From: Glaciecola amylolytica
GTDB lineage: Bacteria; Bacteroidota; Bacteroidia; Flavobacteriales_D; Crocinitomicaceae
Assembly: GCA_003856375.1 (NCBI GenBank)
Contig: CP034120.1
Span: forward strand, 682,001-746,000
DNA: 64,000 bases
Reading direction: 5' to 3'
Below the pieces are notes generated by a model. That model was given only the letters and a program-made list of their open reading frames with translations. It was not told where the DNA came from and ran no database searches. Numbering within the stretch: position 1 is the first letter of the stretch; every line of letters begins with the position of its first letter. Below are positions 8,461 to 18,366 of the stretch, piece by piece. A program made the translations under genes and the position numbers.

Positions 8461-10332
8461 ATGAAAAAACATCTTACATTCTTTGGATTATTCGCTCTTG
8501 CAGCACTAGGAACCCTTCAGGCTCAGGAAAAGTCGAACTTTGGCACAGACTTCCAGTCAATCAGAAAAGACATGGTTGCCTGGGATCAGGTTCGGGGAGA
8601 ATGGCTGGCATCTTCGATGGAAGCGATGGCGAATAAGAGACCAACACCGGATCGTAATTTTCCGGAAGAATACACCCCTGCAGAAATGTTTAGCGCCATG
8701 CCGGAAGCTACACAAAACAAAATCCGGTCGCAAATTCAGCAATCGAGTACCAATACCGACAGCGTTTCGAGAACTCAATGGAATCGTTTGAACAGCTTCA
8801 CCAGCAGAACTCCCGACTGTAAACCGGTTATGGGAAGAACATACGGTGATCCGCATTTAAAGTCTTTTGACGGAGCTACATACTCCTTCCAAACTGTAGG
8901 TGAATTTACTCTGGCTAAATCCGGAAGCGGAAATGTGAACATTCAGGTTCGCCAGCGCCCCCAGTCTGATGACTTTTCTCTAAACACAGCCGTTGCAATG
9001 AATGTTGGCGGTGACCGTGTTTGTTTTTACGCCAATGAAAAACCGGACGGAAACAACACCACTCCGCTTCGTATTGAAGGAGAACCTGTTTACATCGACG
9101 GAGCAAATTATTATCTGGAGCACGGAGGAACAATCAGCGCTTCAGGAAACAACAATTATGTAGTTACATGGCCAACGGGTGAACGCGTAAAACTGGACGG
9201 TTCCAGAACCGGAAACATGGGATTCTACAACATTGCCGTAGAGATTTATCCGTGTGCAGACAACTATGAAGGAATTCTTGGAAATGCAAACGGAAGAAGC
9301 TCCGATGATTTTGATATTCGTGGAGGTTCAATGACTGCTTCCCGCTGGAACATGGGTGTTTTTGGTTCATCGAATCAAAACGATCAGATGTTGGAAAAAG
9401 AATACCTTGCTTTTTTATCAAAGGATTTCGCGATGCAATACCGAATCCTGCAAGAAGAATCTCTGTTTGACTACGGATTCAACCAAAGCACTTTTGCTTT
9501 TACCGATTTATCTTTTCCACGCGTTCACCGCACATTGGGAGATTTGAGTCCGGACGATCGCAGAAGAGCACAAAGAGAATGTGAACGCAGAGGATTTTCA
9601 GGTTCGGATTTAAGCGCATGTATGTACGACAATGGGTTCTTACGTATCGAACCGACTCCGAAACCAAACATTCCGAACAGAACAACCGGAAGACAAATGG
9701 AACCGGTAAGAACTCCTGCACCGAACGTGAATCCGGGTCAAAAACCATTCAGAGAACGTTACCCGGCGCCGGAAATAAGACAAGGTGATTCCAAAGTCAC
9801 TCCGACAACAACTACCCGCGAGGTTCTTCCGATCGGTCAAAACAATCCGGAAGGAGGAAATACTGTTAAACCCGGTACTGCAGAACCTATCAACGGAGGA
9901 CGCACTATAACAAAAGGAGAAGGTGTTAAACCAGTTTCTCAGACTCCGGAAGTTGTTTCACCAGAAAGCGGAACCAGAACAACAAGACCTGTTTTCAACG
10001 GCGAAAACACCAAACCTGTCAAAGTAGAAAATCCAAGCACTCAATCCGGGTCAGGTTCTTCTACTCCAATAGAAACGGTGAGACCCGTTAGAGTAGAAAA
10101 TCCTAATCCTGTGGTTAAACAGCCTGAAGTTATCAGACAACCAGAGGTCATCAGACAACCTCAGGTTACCAGACCAGTGATTACCCAACCGATCAGAACG
10201 GAACCAAAATATACACCGCCGCCAAGCAAACCCGTGTCGACGCCGGTACAACGCCCGGTAAGCGCTCCGGTCTCGACACCAAGTTCTACACCTTCGAAAA
10301 CTATTTCAACACCAGTCAGAAGAGGTGGTTAG
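8461..10332 (+). CDS. Secreted VWD-domain protein with Pro/Thr-rich tail
   Basis: The product is about 623 residues. I start it at the ATG at 8461 because MKKHLTFFGLFALAALGTLQAQ is a clear signal peptide; the frame is open further upstream. After an N-terminal region of about 110 residues comes a von Willebrand type D domain (~125-290) with YGDPHLKSFDG, a central beta region, and GILGNANGRSSDDF near its end. The last ~210 residues are low complexity, rich in Pro, Thr, Val and Arg with repeated PVRVENP and PEVIRQP units. VWD domains are best known from animal mucins and occur sporadically in bacteria. No T9SS sorting domain is visible. A UUCG-loop terminator follows. Confidence 0.85.
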   Translation: MKKHLTFFGLFALAALGTLQAQEKSNFGTDFQSIRKDMVAWDQVRGEWLASSMEAMANKRPTPDRNFPEEYTPAEMFSAMPEATQNKIRSQIQQSSTNTDSVSRTQWNRLNSFTSRTPDCKPVMGRTYGDPHLKSFDGATYSFQTVGEFTLAKSGSGNVNIQVRQRPQSDDFSLNTAVAMNVGGDRVCFYANEKPDGNNTTPLRIEGEPVYIDGANYYLEHGGTISASGNNNYVVTWPTGERVKLDGSRTGNMGFYNIAVEIYPCADNYEGILGNANGRSSDDFDIRGGSMTASRWNMGVFGSSNQNDQMLEKEYLAFLSKDFAMQYRILQEESLFDYGFNQSTFAFTDLSFPRVHRTLGDLSPDDRRRAQRECERRGFSGSDLSACMYDNGFLRIEPTPKPNIPNRTTGRQMEPVRTPAPNVNPGQKPFRERYPAPEIRQGDSKVTPTTTTREVLPIGQNNPEGGNTVKPGTAEPINGGRTITKGEGVKPVSQTPEVVSPESGTRTTRPVFNGENTKPVKVENPSTQSGSGSSTPIETVRPVRVENPNPVVKQPEVIRQPEVIRQPQVTRPVITQPIRTEPKYTPPPSKPVSTPVQRPVSAPVSTPSSTPSKTISTPVRRGG

Positions 10333-10335
10333 TAC

Positions 10336-10362
10336 AAAAGGAGTCTTCGGACTCCTTTTTTT
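10336..10362 (+). terminator. Intrinsic terminator with UUCG tetraloop
   Basis: The stem AAAAGGAGTC/GACTCCTTTT closes on a TTCG loop and runs into eight Ts. It starts four bases after the stop of the VWD-protein gene, so it very probably ends that transcript. Confidence 0.9.
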
Positions 10363-10522
10363 ATGCTTGCATGTTCTGTTTGTAGTTTTTTGCCAGTTTT
10401 ATTGAGAGCGCCAGAAAAATCATACGAATTCCTTCAAAAATTGAAACAAATTAAAAATCGAACGTTAATTACTATTTGAGGCACTGGTGTTTATTCAGTT
10501 GGTTTCGGTGTAAATTTGATTT

Positions 10523-13201
10523 ATGAAGTGGAAGAAGAGGTTGGTGAAGACGCTAAAATGGTTGTTTGCAACTGTTTTATCACTCGTTTTGCTTATTTCC
10601 ATCCTGCTTTACGTTTTCAAGGACGACATTATTGACTACGCCGTTTCCGAAATCAACAAAACACTGAAAACCAAGGTCACGGTAGAAAAAATTGATCTGA
10701 CGTTCTGGAGCACCTTTCCCAATTTAAGTCTCGACTTCAACAAAGTTTTTATTCAGGATGCCTTGCCGAATTCCACACATCGCGATACGCTTTTGTATAC
10801 GGAACAGATCCGGCTCAAGTTCAATCCGATGGATATCTGGAACGAGAACTACAATGTCAAGAAAATCGTAATCAAGCCGGGAACGGTACAGTTGAAAGTC
10901 AACGAAAAAGGAGAAGTCAATTACGACATTTTCAAAGAATCCGAATCGGGAGAAAAAACAAATTTCAAACTCAAACTCGAATCGATCCGGGCCAGCGGAT
11001 TGCGTTTTTCCTACCTGAACAAAATCAATGAAAGCAGTTACAAAGCGAAAGTTCAGGAAATTCATTTAGCCGGAAATTTCACGCAGGACAAATTCGACAT
11101 TGCAACGGAAGCCGATTTTTATGTTCAGCGTATTCAGCATGGTTTGGTTCCCTTCATCATCAATCAGCAGGCATCTACCGAAGTAAATATTCACATCGAT
11201 CAGATCAAGGAAACGTTCAGTATTCCGGGCGGCGAGTTATTGCTTTCGGGAATCCCATTCGATTTCGACCTGAGTGTAGACACTACAGAAGTGAAATTGC
11301 GTCTTGATGCAAATAAGATTCCGCTGGCAGATCTTGCAAACAAACTGGCGATCAAAGAAGTGAAAACTGTTTCCGAATTGAAAGGATCCGGAACTGCCTC
11401 TTTTCACCTGTCACTCCAAAATGCAACCAAAAGAGATTCTTACCCGAAAGTAGATTGCAATTTTTCGATCGATAACGGGCGCTTGACTGAGCCGACGAAA
11501 GGATTGACCCTGAGAGACATCGATCTGAAAGGCTATTATTCCACCCTGAAAGGAAAAGGCAAAGAGGAATTGGTGATTCAAAATGTTGCCTTTCAAACAA
11601 TCAGCGGTCCTTTTTCCGGGAATTTATCCGTACGTCAATTTTCAAAACCAAGTTATCGCGGTTCGGCAAAAGGCTCTTTGGATCTGGAAGTCATTCACGG
11701 CTTGTTCCGCATTCCGAAAATAGAAGAACTTACCGGGCAAGTGAAAGTGAATACGAATTTTCACCTCGAAACGGTTTTTGAAAACAATGAACCTTCCATT
11801 GAAATTGTGGATGGAAACGGAAATGCCTTGCTCGACAATGTAGATTTCCGCCTTCAAAACGATTCCAGAAAGTTCTACGACATCTACGGAAATCTGATTC
11901 TGAACCGCAGCGAAGCCGTTCTGGAAGAGCTTAAGGTTCATTTGGGCGAATCGGATCTGGAGCTGAACGGAAGTTTTGATTACATCGATCAGTTCCTGCA
12001 GGATAAACACACCCTGGATGTTTCCGTAATTGCTGAAAGCCGGAAGATCAACCTCAAAGATTTCACCAATACCATCGCCGGAGATCCGAAAACCAACCTC
12101 GAAATCCGGGAATGGATGCTGCCGACACTGATTAACGGAAGTGTGAAACTGAATGTGGACGCCATTCACATGGATCACCACACTTTTTCGCAGATCAACG
12201 GTGAAATGACGGTCGGAAACAGAAGCATTGTCATTCAGAAACTGCATGGAATCACTGCCAACGCAACGGTTCGCGGAAGTCTAGCGGTCGTAGAATCTTC
12301 ACCTGAATATTTTCAGCTTGCCACCAACCTGAGTTCGAAAGACATTTACTTTAAACCGATTTTCCGGGAATGGAATAATTTCGATCAGGATGTGATCAAA
12401 GAAGACAATATCAGCGGGCGCGCAGAAGCAATTCTGGATTTAAAAGCTCCTTTCGACCTGCATTACGGAATTTTGAAAGACGAACTTGAGGCTCAGGTTC
12501 AATTGAAAGTTATTGGCGGACAGTTGAAAAACGTAAAAACGTTTACAGCGCTTACAAAAGATCTGAAAACGACTAAGACGAAAATGATCCTGAAAGCAAG
12601 AGAAATTGATGCACTTGGCGACAAACTCAACAACATTCAGTTTGAAACCCTGGAGAATACCATTTTCATCAAAAAGAGTGTGATCATCATTCCGAAGATG
12701 GAAATCAAATCCAATGCGCTTAATATTTCGGTGGATGGAAAGCACAAATTCAACAACGACATCGATTACAAGTTTGCCTTCCGTTTCCGTGAATTGAAAC
12801 AGCAAAAAGACGAATCGGAATTCGGGATTGTGGAAGACGACGGAACGGGAATCAAGGTCTTTGTCCGCATGTACGGAAACCTGAATGATCCGATCATCGA
12901 ATGGGACAAAACTTCGCGAAAGGAAGAAGCAAAACAAAACCGGGAAGAAGCGAAAAAAGAAGCCATTTCAATTTTGAAATCGGAATTGGGCTTGTTCAAG
13001 AAAGATACAACGATCAAAAAATACCTGCCTCCGAAAAAGGAACATGAAGTATTGGAAATACAATTCGGGAAGGAAGAAGAAGTGAATCCGTTCGAGGAAA
13101 AAAAGAAAATCGAAAAGGAGAAAAAAGGATTGAAAAAGTTTGGCGAAAAACTCAAGGAGAAATCCAAACCAACTGAAAAGGAAGAATTCATTGTCGAATA
13201 G
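10523..13201 (+). CDS. AsmA-family protein
   Basis: The product is 892 residues. One membrane segment at about 8-30 is followed by DDIIDYAVSEINKTLKTKVTVEKIDLTFW, the usual entry to AsmA-type repeats. The remaining ~750 residues are mostly beta strands, as in AsmA/TamB/YhdP proteins, which span the periplasm and are linked to phospholipid transport and outer-membrane homeostasis (family knowledge). The last ~110 residues are very rich in Lys and Glu, forming a charged tail. A TAAATTTG box lies five bases before the start codon. The marC-like gene follows 57 bases downstream and may be co-transcribed. Confidence 0.85.
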   Translation: MKWKKRLVKTLKWLFATVLSLVLLISILLYVFKDDIIDYAVSEINKTLKTKVTVEKIDLTFWSTFPNLSLDFNKVFIQDALPNSTHRDTLLYTEQIRLKFNPMDIWNENYNVKKIVIKPGTVQLKVNEKGEVNYDIFKESESGEKTNFKLKLESIRASGLRFSYLNKINESSYKAKVQEIHLAGNFTQDKFDIATEADFYVQRIQHGLVPFIINQQASTEVNIHIDQIKETFSIPGGELLLSGIPFDFDLSVDTTEVKLRLDANKIPLADLANKLAIKEVKTVSELKGSGTASFHLSLQNATKRDSYPKVDCNFSIDNGRLTEPTKGLTLRDIDLKGYYSTLKGKGKEELVIQNVAFQTISGPFSGNLSVRQFSKPSYRGSAKGSLDLEVIHGLFRIPKIEELTGQVKVNTNFHLETVFENNEPSIEIVDGNGNALLDNVDFRLQNDSRKFYDIYGNLILNRSEAVLEELKVHLGESDLELNGSFDYIDQFLQDKHTLDVSVIAESRKINLKDFTNTIAGDPKTNLEIREWMLPTLINGSVKLNVDAIHMDHHTFSQINGEMTVGNRSIVIQKLHGITANATVRGSLAVVESSPEYFQLATNLSSKDIYFKPIFREWNNFDQDVIKEDNISGRAEAILDLKAPFDLHYGILKDELEAQVQLKVIGGQLKNVKTFTALTKDLKTTKTKMILKAREIDALGDKLNNIQFETLENTIFIKKSVIIIPKMEIKSNALNISVDGKHKFNNDIDYKFAFRFRELKQQKDESEFGIVEDDGTGIKVFVRMYGNLNDPIIEWDKTSRKEEAKQNREEAKKEAISILKSELGLFKKDTTIKKYLPPKKEHEVLEIQFGKEEEVNPFEEKKKIEKEKKGLKKFGEKLKEKSKPTEKEEFIVE

Positions 13202-13257
13202 ACTTAAAGATCGAATTACGAATTATATGTATTATTACTTAATCAAAATAGGTTCAT

Positions 13258-13920
13258 ATGACCGGAATTCAGTCTTTTCTTGACATGCTCTTTATTGGAG
13301 TTATTGCATTATTTCCCGTAGTAAATCCGATCGGGTCTGCTTTTATCGTAAACCCGTTTTTATCGAATTTATCTGCTCAGGAAAAGCGAAAAGCTGTTAC
13401 CAAAATCACCCTTTACGCCTTTACCTTATGTACTATTTCATTTTTTGCAGGACATTGGATTCTTCAATTATTTGGAATTACGATTCCCATCGTTCAGCTT
13501 GCCGGGGGAATCATGATCTGTAAAATTGGCTGGGAACTGCTTTCTTCAGATAAAAAGAACGAAAAAGTTTCCGCGGAAACAGATTTGAATGAAAATTCGA
13601 ACTATTCCAATGTGAAGGATAATTTATTTTACCCGATCACCTTCCCGATCACAACCGGAGCAGGTTCTTTATCTGTTCTCTTTACATTAAGCGCCCACAG
13701 TGCCGATAAACACATCAATTTGTACCTCATCAATACCGCTGCAATTTTACTGGCGATTATCATCATGTGTGTACTCATTTATTTCTTCTTCTTAAATACA
13801 AAAAAAATCATCCGGGTAATTGGCCCCGACGGAGAGAAAATCCTCAACCGGATTATTGCATTTCTTATTTTTTGTGTCGGGCTGCAAATTGCAGTAACGG
13901 GGATTAAATCGCTTATTTGA
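13258..13920 (+). CDS. MarC-family integral membrane protein
   Basis: The product is 220 residues with six hydrophobic segments. FPVVNPIGSAFIVNPF near the N-terminus and FPITTGAGSLSVLF in the middle are the two repeated N-P/T-G motifs of the MarC/NAAT family. The first E. coli member was once named for multiple antibiotic resistance, but the function remains unclear. Its end faces a convergent T9SS cargo gene across a long inverted repeat. Confidence 0.9.
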   Translation: MTGIQSFLDMLFIGVIALFPVVNPIGSAFIVNPFLSNLSAQEKRKAVTKITLYAFTLCTISFFAGHWILQLFGITIPIVQLAGGIMICKIGWELLSSDKKNEKVSAETDLNENSNYSNVKDNLFYPITFPITTGAGSLSVLFTLSAHSADKHINLYLINTAAILLAIIIMCVLIYFFFLNTKKIIRVIGPDGEKILNRIIAFLIFCVGLQIAVTGIKSLI

Positions 13921-13935
13921 TAACGATTTTTTTCT

Positions 13936-14084
13936 CCTCCCCCTTAGTCCCCCTCCAAAGGGGGAAACCTGGATTCCACTTTAGAAGATTAAACTTTTCT
14001 CCGATTATTTAAATCCGGTAATATATTTCTTTCTTTGAAAGAGAGTTTAAAATCTCCCCCTTTGGAGGGGGATAAAGGGGGAGG
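13936..14084. repeat. GC-rich inverted repeat, 30-bp arms, ~89-bp spacer
   Basis: The left arm (13936-13965) and right arm (14055-14084) are inverted copies matching at 28 of 30 positions. Each arm holds a CCCCCTCCAAAGGGGG core that can itself fold. The element sits between two convergent genes. It could terminate transcripts from both sides or be a dispersed MITE/REP-like unit; I see no transposase. Confidence 0.75.
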
Positions 14085-14110
14085 ACTTTGTATCAAGAGG
14101 ACTTTGTCTA

Positions 14111-14926
14111 TCAATCCGTAATAACCACTTTTTCAGACCAGGTATGTAATCCGGAAGAAACCACCACACGGTAAACACCATTTGTCAGTTCCAAGGGCGT
14201 ATCTTCCGTTGTTTGGAATGAACGAACAATTTTCCCCAGTTCATCGGAGATCGTTACATGGAATAGTTGTTTTTCCGGGTGAAGCGGTAGCTGCAGCAAG
14301 GTTTTTCCTTGTGAAGGATTCGGAGCGATTACCGTACCGGAAATAGCTGAAGAAAGTTCCATGGATACGATTCCCAACTCTGTGATCATTCCGTCCGTAT
14401 CGCGTTGTGAGATGCGGTAATAACTAATTCCTCTCAAAGGATCAGTGTCAGAGTAGGAATAATTCAAAGGTGTGTTGCTGTTTCCTGCGCCGGCAATTTT
14501 TGCGAAAAAAGTAAACTCAACAGCGTCTTGCGAACGTTCAATGATGAACTCCAGGTTGTTTCTTTCCGTTTCTGTTGACCAAACCAATGAGACGTCACCA
14601 TTCGAAACAATCGCGTCAAATGCTTTTAATCCGACAGGCAGAATAGTTGGATTAATGCAATTTATTGTTGAACCGGCTGAAACATACATATAAGTTGTCC
14701 AGCTTGCCGGCAGACATAATCCACATTTAAATGTTCCGGAAGAAAGCTGACAGGTACATGAGGTTAGTAATAAACCGCTATTGTTGTAAAAATCTACTGT
14801 ATACAGATTTGTTACAGGAGTACCGAGTGCAAATCCCGGACAAGTCTGAGAATTCCCGTTAAATGAAAGTGTTAAGGCAGCAAGAACAGGAGTAAACTGT
14901 TTGCGAACAGCGGGAAATTTTATCAT
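14111..14926 (-). CDS. T9SS type A sorting domain-containing secreted protein
   Basis: The product is 271 residues. The N-terminus is hydrophobic and ends NSQTCPG, consistent with a signal peptide. A cysteine-rich stretch at about 50-80 (TSCTCQLSSGTFKCGLCLP) is followed by a typical Bacteroidota module (LPVGLKAFDA ... WSTETERNNLEFIIERS ... YYRISQRDTDG), often found just before T9SS signals. The C-terminus (IAPNPSQGKTLLQL ... LTNGVYRVVVSSG ... SEKVVI) is a type A sorting domain. Its function is unknown; it is probably a surface or secreted protein. The product is short for such cargo, with little besides the sorting modules. Confidence 0.82.
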   Translation of the reverse strand: MIKFPAVRKQFTPVLAALTLSFNGNSQTCPGFALGTPVTNLYTVDFYNNSGLLLTSCTCQLSSGTFKCGLCLPASWTTYMYVSAGSTINCINPTILPVGLKAFDAIVSNGDVSLVWSTETERNNLEFIIERSQDAVEFTFFAKIAGAGNSNTPLNYSYSDTDPLRGISYYRISQRDTDGMITELGIVSMELSSAISGTVIAPNPSQGKTLLQLPLHPEKQLFHVTISDELGKIVRSFQTTEDTPLELTNGVYRVVVSSGLHTWSEKVVITD

Positions 14927-14986
14927 AATGTGTGTTTGGCCGCAAATGTATGCATTCGTTTCGTATAAAATGTTGGCAATAGCTGA

Positions 14987-17440
14987 TTATACTGCCTTCT
15001 TTCTAAACCATTTCCCTGCATCGATGTAGAAAAGTCCTTTGATGGAAAACGAATTCAGGTAGGGATTATCGAACAGGTTTTTGAAAGTGTTGAAATATCC
15101 GTGATCCAACCCATTTTTGGACGCATAAATGTTGTATTTCCAGACAAAGCGTACTTCACTGCCCGGATACACAACCCAGCGCAAATCAAAATCAACGGTA
15201 AAAGCATTGAAACTGGTGTTGTGATGACTTTTTCCCGAAGAGTCCACACCGGTGTAGGAAGAAGCCCGATAGTTCCCGTCCTGCAGCAATTCCATAAATG
15301 ATTGATAGGATACTTCCTGCCAGTAATGGTTGAAACGCAATTTCAGACTGAATGTTTTGGTGAAGGTATAATCCAGAGCAACAGAGTTTGTAACGATCCA
15401 ACGTTCCCGGTTTCCGAGAGTAATTTGCTCGGAGTAATTCGTATCTGTAACATGTACGTAACCGAAATTGTGAAAATACTTCGAAACGGTAGAACTTAGA
15501 ACGGTAAAAATCTTCGGTGAAATCCGGATTCGGGGACTCAGATTCAGATCGAGATTTGACATACCTTTGCGGTCAAAAACACGGTGGTAGGCGTAAAAAT
15601 CAAGAGCAAAGCGCCTGGAATAATCGCTAGAGTAAAAGCCGCCATATTGAAAGGAAGCCGGAAAGTGAACCGGAATCCCGAAAACGCGCGATTCAAAAAA
15701 GTCATATTCCCCCAGGGGGTAATAGTTGAGTGAAATACCTGCTGAAAGGAATTTTTTGGTGGTGACAATGTATTCCGAGTTGAAGGACAAATACCCGAAT
15801 TTGGAAGGTTTGTACAGATATTCCAGATTGGCTGTTGCCTCGAAATTTTGTCTCAGAAGCCGCTTGGTGGGTTTGTAGCCTGTCCACTCATAATTTCCGA
15901 GAAAACCGAAGTAATTGTTTCGAGCCAAAAAGCCCAGTTCGTTCGGGTCGAAGTTGTTGTCGCTGTCATAATATTCGACATTGAACTGATTCACGCCCTT
16001 TACTTTCCGGAAGCTCAGGTAAGAAGTGCGTCCGATGGTTGTTTCTGCTTTAGCTGAATTAACGGAAACTTTGGTATTTCCCGTTAAACTGTAAACCCGC
16101 GATTTGTCGAATACCAAACCTTCGAGCATGCTGACATTGGAAATGGCGTTGATCTCGGGTCGGAAAACATTGGTGTTCAGAAACGAAATATTGGCATTGT
16201 TTTTCAGGTTTTGAGAAAGCACGAAGACATTGTAGTTGGAAACCGGATGTGCGAGCAATTTGTGCTCATTTCCGCTTGAATCAGTGTAGCGCAAAAAAGA
16301 CCGGTTTTCGATCGCGTTGAAAACCCCGATTCCCAATCCGTTTTTTGTTCTTCCCGAAACTTTTAAAGCATTGATCAACTGAGCTCGATCCGGAATTGAA
16401 TGAATCTGATTGTTCGGGTCTTGTTTTGCGGAGTCGAGGGCTTCGTATTTGAGATAACTTTTCGTGCCAATCCTCCGGGAATAAAACAAGTCGCCGATTC
16501 CGAATAAGTCCATTCCTTCGAGGAAAAAAGGCCGGTTTTCGGGATAGCGAACTTCAAACGGTGATAAATTTAGAACCAAACGGTCGGAAACGGTTTGTCC
16601 GAAGTCGGGAACTAAAGTGGCGTCCAGCGTAAATGATTCGCTCAGCCCGACTTTCATGTCCATTCCGAAACGCGGTCTGAATCCCCAATTTTGACTTTGA
16701 GTGTTTTCATCGTAGCTGTCTTCCAAATACATGGTAGAATAGGGTGAAAACGATAAACGAAGCGGATTTCCCAGGTTTTCGATTCCTTTTAAATAACCAC
16801 TTTGAGCAATGACACCGTATTGAAGCGGATCTACCGGCGACCAATAGGATTTTTCCCTGTTTCTCCGGATTTGCCGCACGAAGTTGATCCGCCAGTTCTG
16901 AACAAGTTCTTTCGGGAAGCGTAATTGAGTCAATGGAATCCGGATTTCAACACTCCATCCTTCTGCAATTCGCTTGACTTTACTGCGCCAAACGGCATTC
17001 CAGGAATAATCTTCACTTGTCTGGTTGATAATGGCGTCCAATTCTGTTCCGGCTGCGGTGACGTAAAACCCGAAAGCATTTTGTCCGGCGCCATACGGGT
17101 CAATCAACACTCCGAACCAATCGGCATTTCCAAAATCATCGCGCTCAGATAAAAAGGCAATAATGGAGTCCGGATGATTATCTGTCAGTTTCGCACTGAT
17201 ATAAATGTATTGGTCGTCATAAAGAAACTTGACTTCACTCTTGTATTTGCTGGGAAGTCCGGGCTGAGGATAGTTGTCAATGAAATTGTTTGCCGTTTCG
17301 GCTTGATCCCATGCCACTTCCAGAATCATACCGTCTAACGTGATTGCATGATCTGTTTTCTTTCCCGAGATTGTTTTTTGCCCGAGAATAGAAAAAGAAA
17401 TCAGAATAAAAGTTAGAAGTATGGAGCAGCTCAAATTCAC
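14987..17440 (-). CDS. DUF5916 protein with N-terminal CBM9-like domain
   Basis: The product is 817 residues. A signal peptide (to about residue 20, SILGQ) precedes a carbohydrate-binding-module-9-like domain at ~25-210 (LDGMILEVAWDQAE, DDQYIYISAKLTDN, WSVEIRIPLTQLRFP). The rest, with alternating aromatic beta strands ending in a hydrophobic residue, matches DUF5916 and probably forms an outer-membrane beta-barrel. The ligand is not known. The open frame has GTG as its most upstream plausible start (17438-17440), and no ATG lies near the signal peptide. It diverges from the lipoprotein gene at 17482, so the 41-base gap must hold both promoters. Confidence 0.85.
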   Translation of the reverse strand: MNLSCSILLTFILISFSILGQKTISGKKTDHAITLDGMILEVAWDQAETANNFIDNYPQPGLPSKYKSEVKFLYDDQYIYISAKLTDNHPDSIIAFLSERDDFGNADWFGVLIDPYGAGQNAFGFYVTAAGTELDAIINQTSEDYSWNAVWRSKVKRIAEGWSVEIRIPLTQLRFPKELVQNWRINFVRQIRRNREKSYWSPVDPLQYGVIAQSGYLKGIENLGNPLRLSFSPYSTMYLEDSYDENTQSQNWGFRPRFGMDMKVGLSESFTLDATLVPDFGQTVSDRLVLNLSPFEVRYPENRPFFLEGMDLFGIGDLFYSRRIGTKSYLKYEALDSAKQDPNNQIHSIPDRAQLINALKVSGRTKNGLGIGVFNAIENRSFLRYTDSSGNEHKLLAHPVSNYNVFVLSQNLKNNANISFLNTNVFRPEINAISNVSMLEGLVFDKSRVYSLTGNTKVSVNSAKAETTIGRTSYLSFRKVKGVNQFNVEYYDSDNNFDPNELGFLARNNYFGFLGNYEWTGYKPTKRLLRQNFEATANLEYLYKPSKFGYLSFNSEYIVTTKKFLSAGISLNYYPLGEYDFFESRVFGIPVHFPASFQYGGFYSSDYSRRFALDFYAYHRVFDRKGMSNLDLNLSPRIRISPKIFTVLSSTVSKYFHNFGYVHVTDTNYSEQITLGNRERWIVTNSVALDYTFTKTFSLKLRFNHYWQEVSYQSFMELLQDGNYRASSYTGVDSSGKSHHNTSFNAFTVDFDLRWVVYPGSEVRFVWKYNIYASKNGLDHGYFNTFKNLFDNPYLNSFSIKGLFYIDAGKWFRKKAV

Positions 17441-17481
17441 AGCGCAAAATTCGTTATTTTTGGTAATATAAAGTCATAGTT

Positions 17482-18366
17482 ATGTCAGGAATAAACTTTC
17501 TAAGTCGTTTCATTTGTTTTTCAGCCCTTGTTCTATCAATTACTTCTTGCGGACTAAAATATGTACCCGGACCGAGCTTGCAGGATTTGGAGAAAAACAG
17601 AAAAACGAAACTGGAAGAGCAGCTGACACGTGACTTTGCGGCTGTAGGGAAGACCTATGTTTCATTGACTTATGGCGAAACGGTTGTGATAAAACCCTTG
17701 TCATACCAACGGCTTGATTCGCTTTTTGAGGAAAAATACCGACTGAGTAAAAGCGGTTTGCCGACCAAAGATTTGGAGCCGCTGATCGAAAACCAAAAAA
17801 TGGTTTTGCTTTCGGATACGACGGAGGTATTGTATATGGAAACGCATTGGTTTGAGCTGATTCAGGATTCGACTTGTGAGTTTATTATTGCGCAATGTTT
17901 TCTGAACAACAAGAATGTGCTGCGGAAGATGGATTTTGTAGATCAGTTTCAAACGGGGAAATCGAACCGTGCCTGGGCTGAAATTTACATGAAAGAAGAT
18001 TGGCTGACCCGTGATATGGGATACACTTCCAACGAAGATCTGACGTTTTATTCGAAGATGAAAAATAGGGAATTCAGTCTTCAGGGAGAAGAGAAAGAAG
18101 CGTTTTTGAATAATGTGTTTTTGGTGATGCGCATTGCACGTGAAAACAAAAATACCGCAGCACAGGGAATTGTTTTGAAATTGGCAGCCAATCAGCTGAA
18201 GAACGAAATTCCGAATTTTCAACCGGCTGATTATACCTATTCGTTCAAAAAGGAAATCAATTCGGAAACAAAACAGGATCAATACGTTGTTGAAGCAGTT
18301 TCTTTATCAGATAAAAATATTCTGATCACCAGAAAGTACGACGAATTTTTCATGCCCTCATATTGA
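17482..18366 (+). CDS. Lipoprotein of unknown function
   Basis: The product is 294 residues. A hydrophobic N-terminus ends in LSITSC, a lipobox, so the mature protein should be lipid-anchored. The body is hydrophilic and mixed helix/strand, with no motif I recognise. A TATTTTTG box lies at 17455-17462, about 20 bases before the ATG. Its end overlaps the end of the convergent comEC fragment by nine bases. Confidence 0.7.
   Translation: MSGINFLSRFICFSALVLSITSCGLKYVPGPSLQDLEKNRKTKLEEQLTRDFAAVGKTYVSLTYGETVVIKPLSYQRLDSLFEEKYRLSKSGLPTKDLEPLIENQKMVLLSDTTEVLYMETHWFELIQDSTCEFIIAQCFLNNKNVLRKMDFVDQFQTGKSNRAWAEIYMKEDWLTRDMGYTSNEDLTFYSKMKNREFSLQGEEKEAFLNNVFLVMRIARENKNTAAQGIVLKLAANQLKNEIPNFQPADYTYSFKKEINSETKQDQYVVEAVSLSDKNILITRKYDEFFMPSY

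Noticed and set aside
9640-10330. Repeated Pro/Thr units as a CRISPR-like or tandem-repeat array
   Set aside because: The units are degenerate coding repeats in the tail of the VWD protein, without regular spacers.
11642-12247. 201-codon open frame on the minus strand
   Set aside because: It lies wholly inside the AsmA-family gene, lacks any recognisable motif and is explained by codon bias of the opposite strand.
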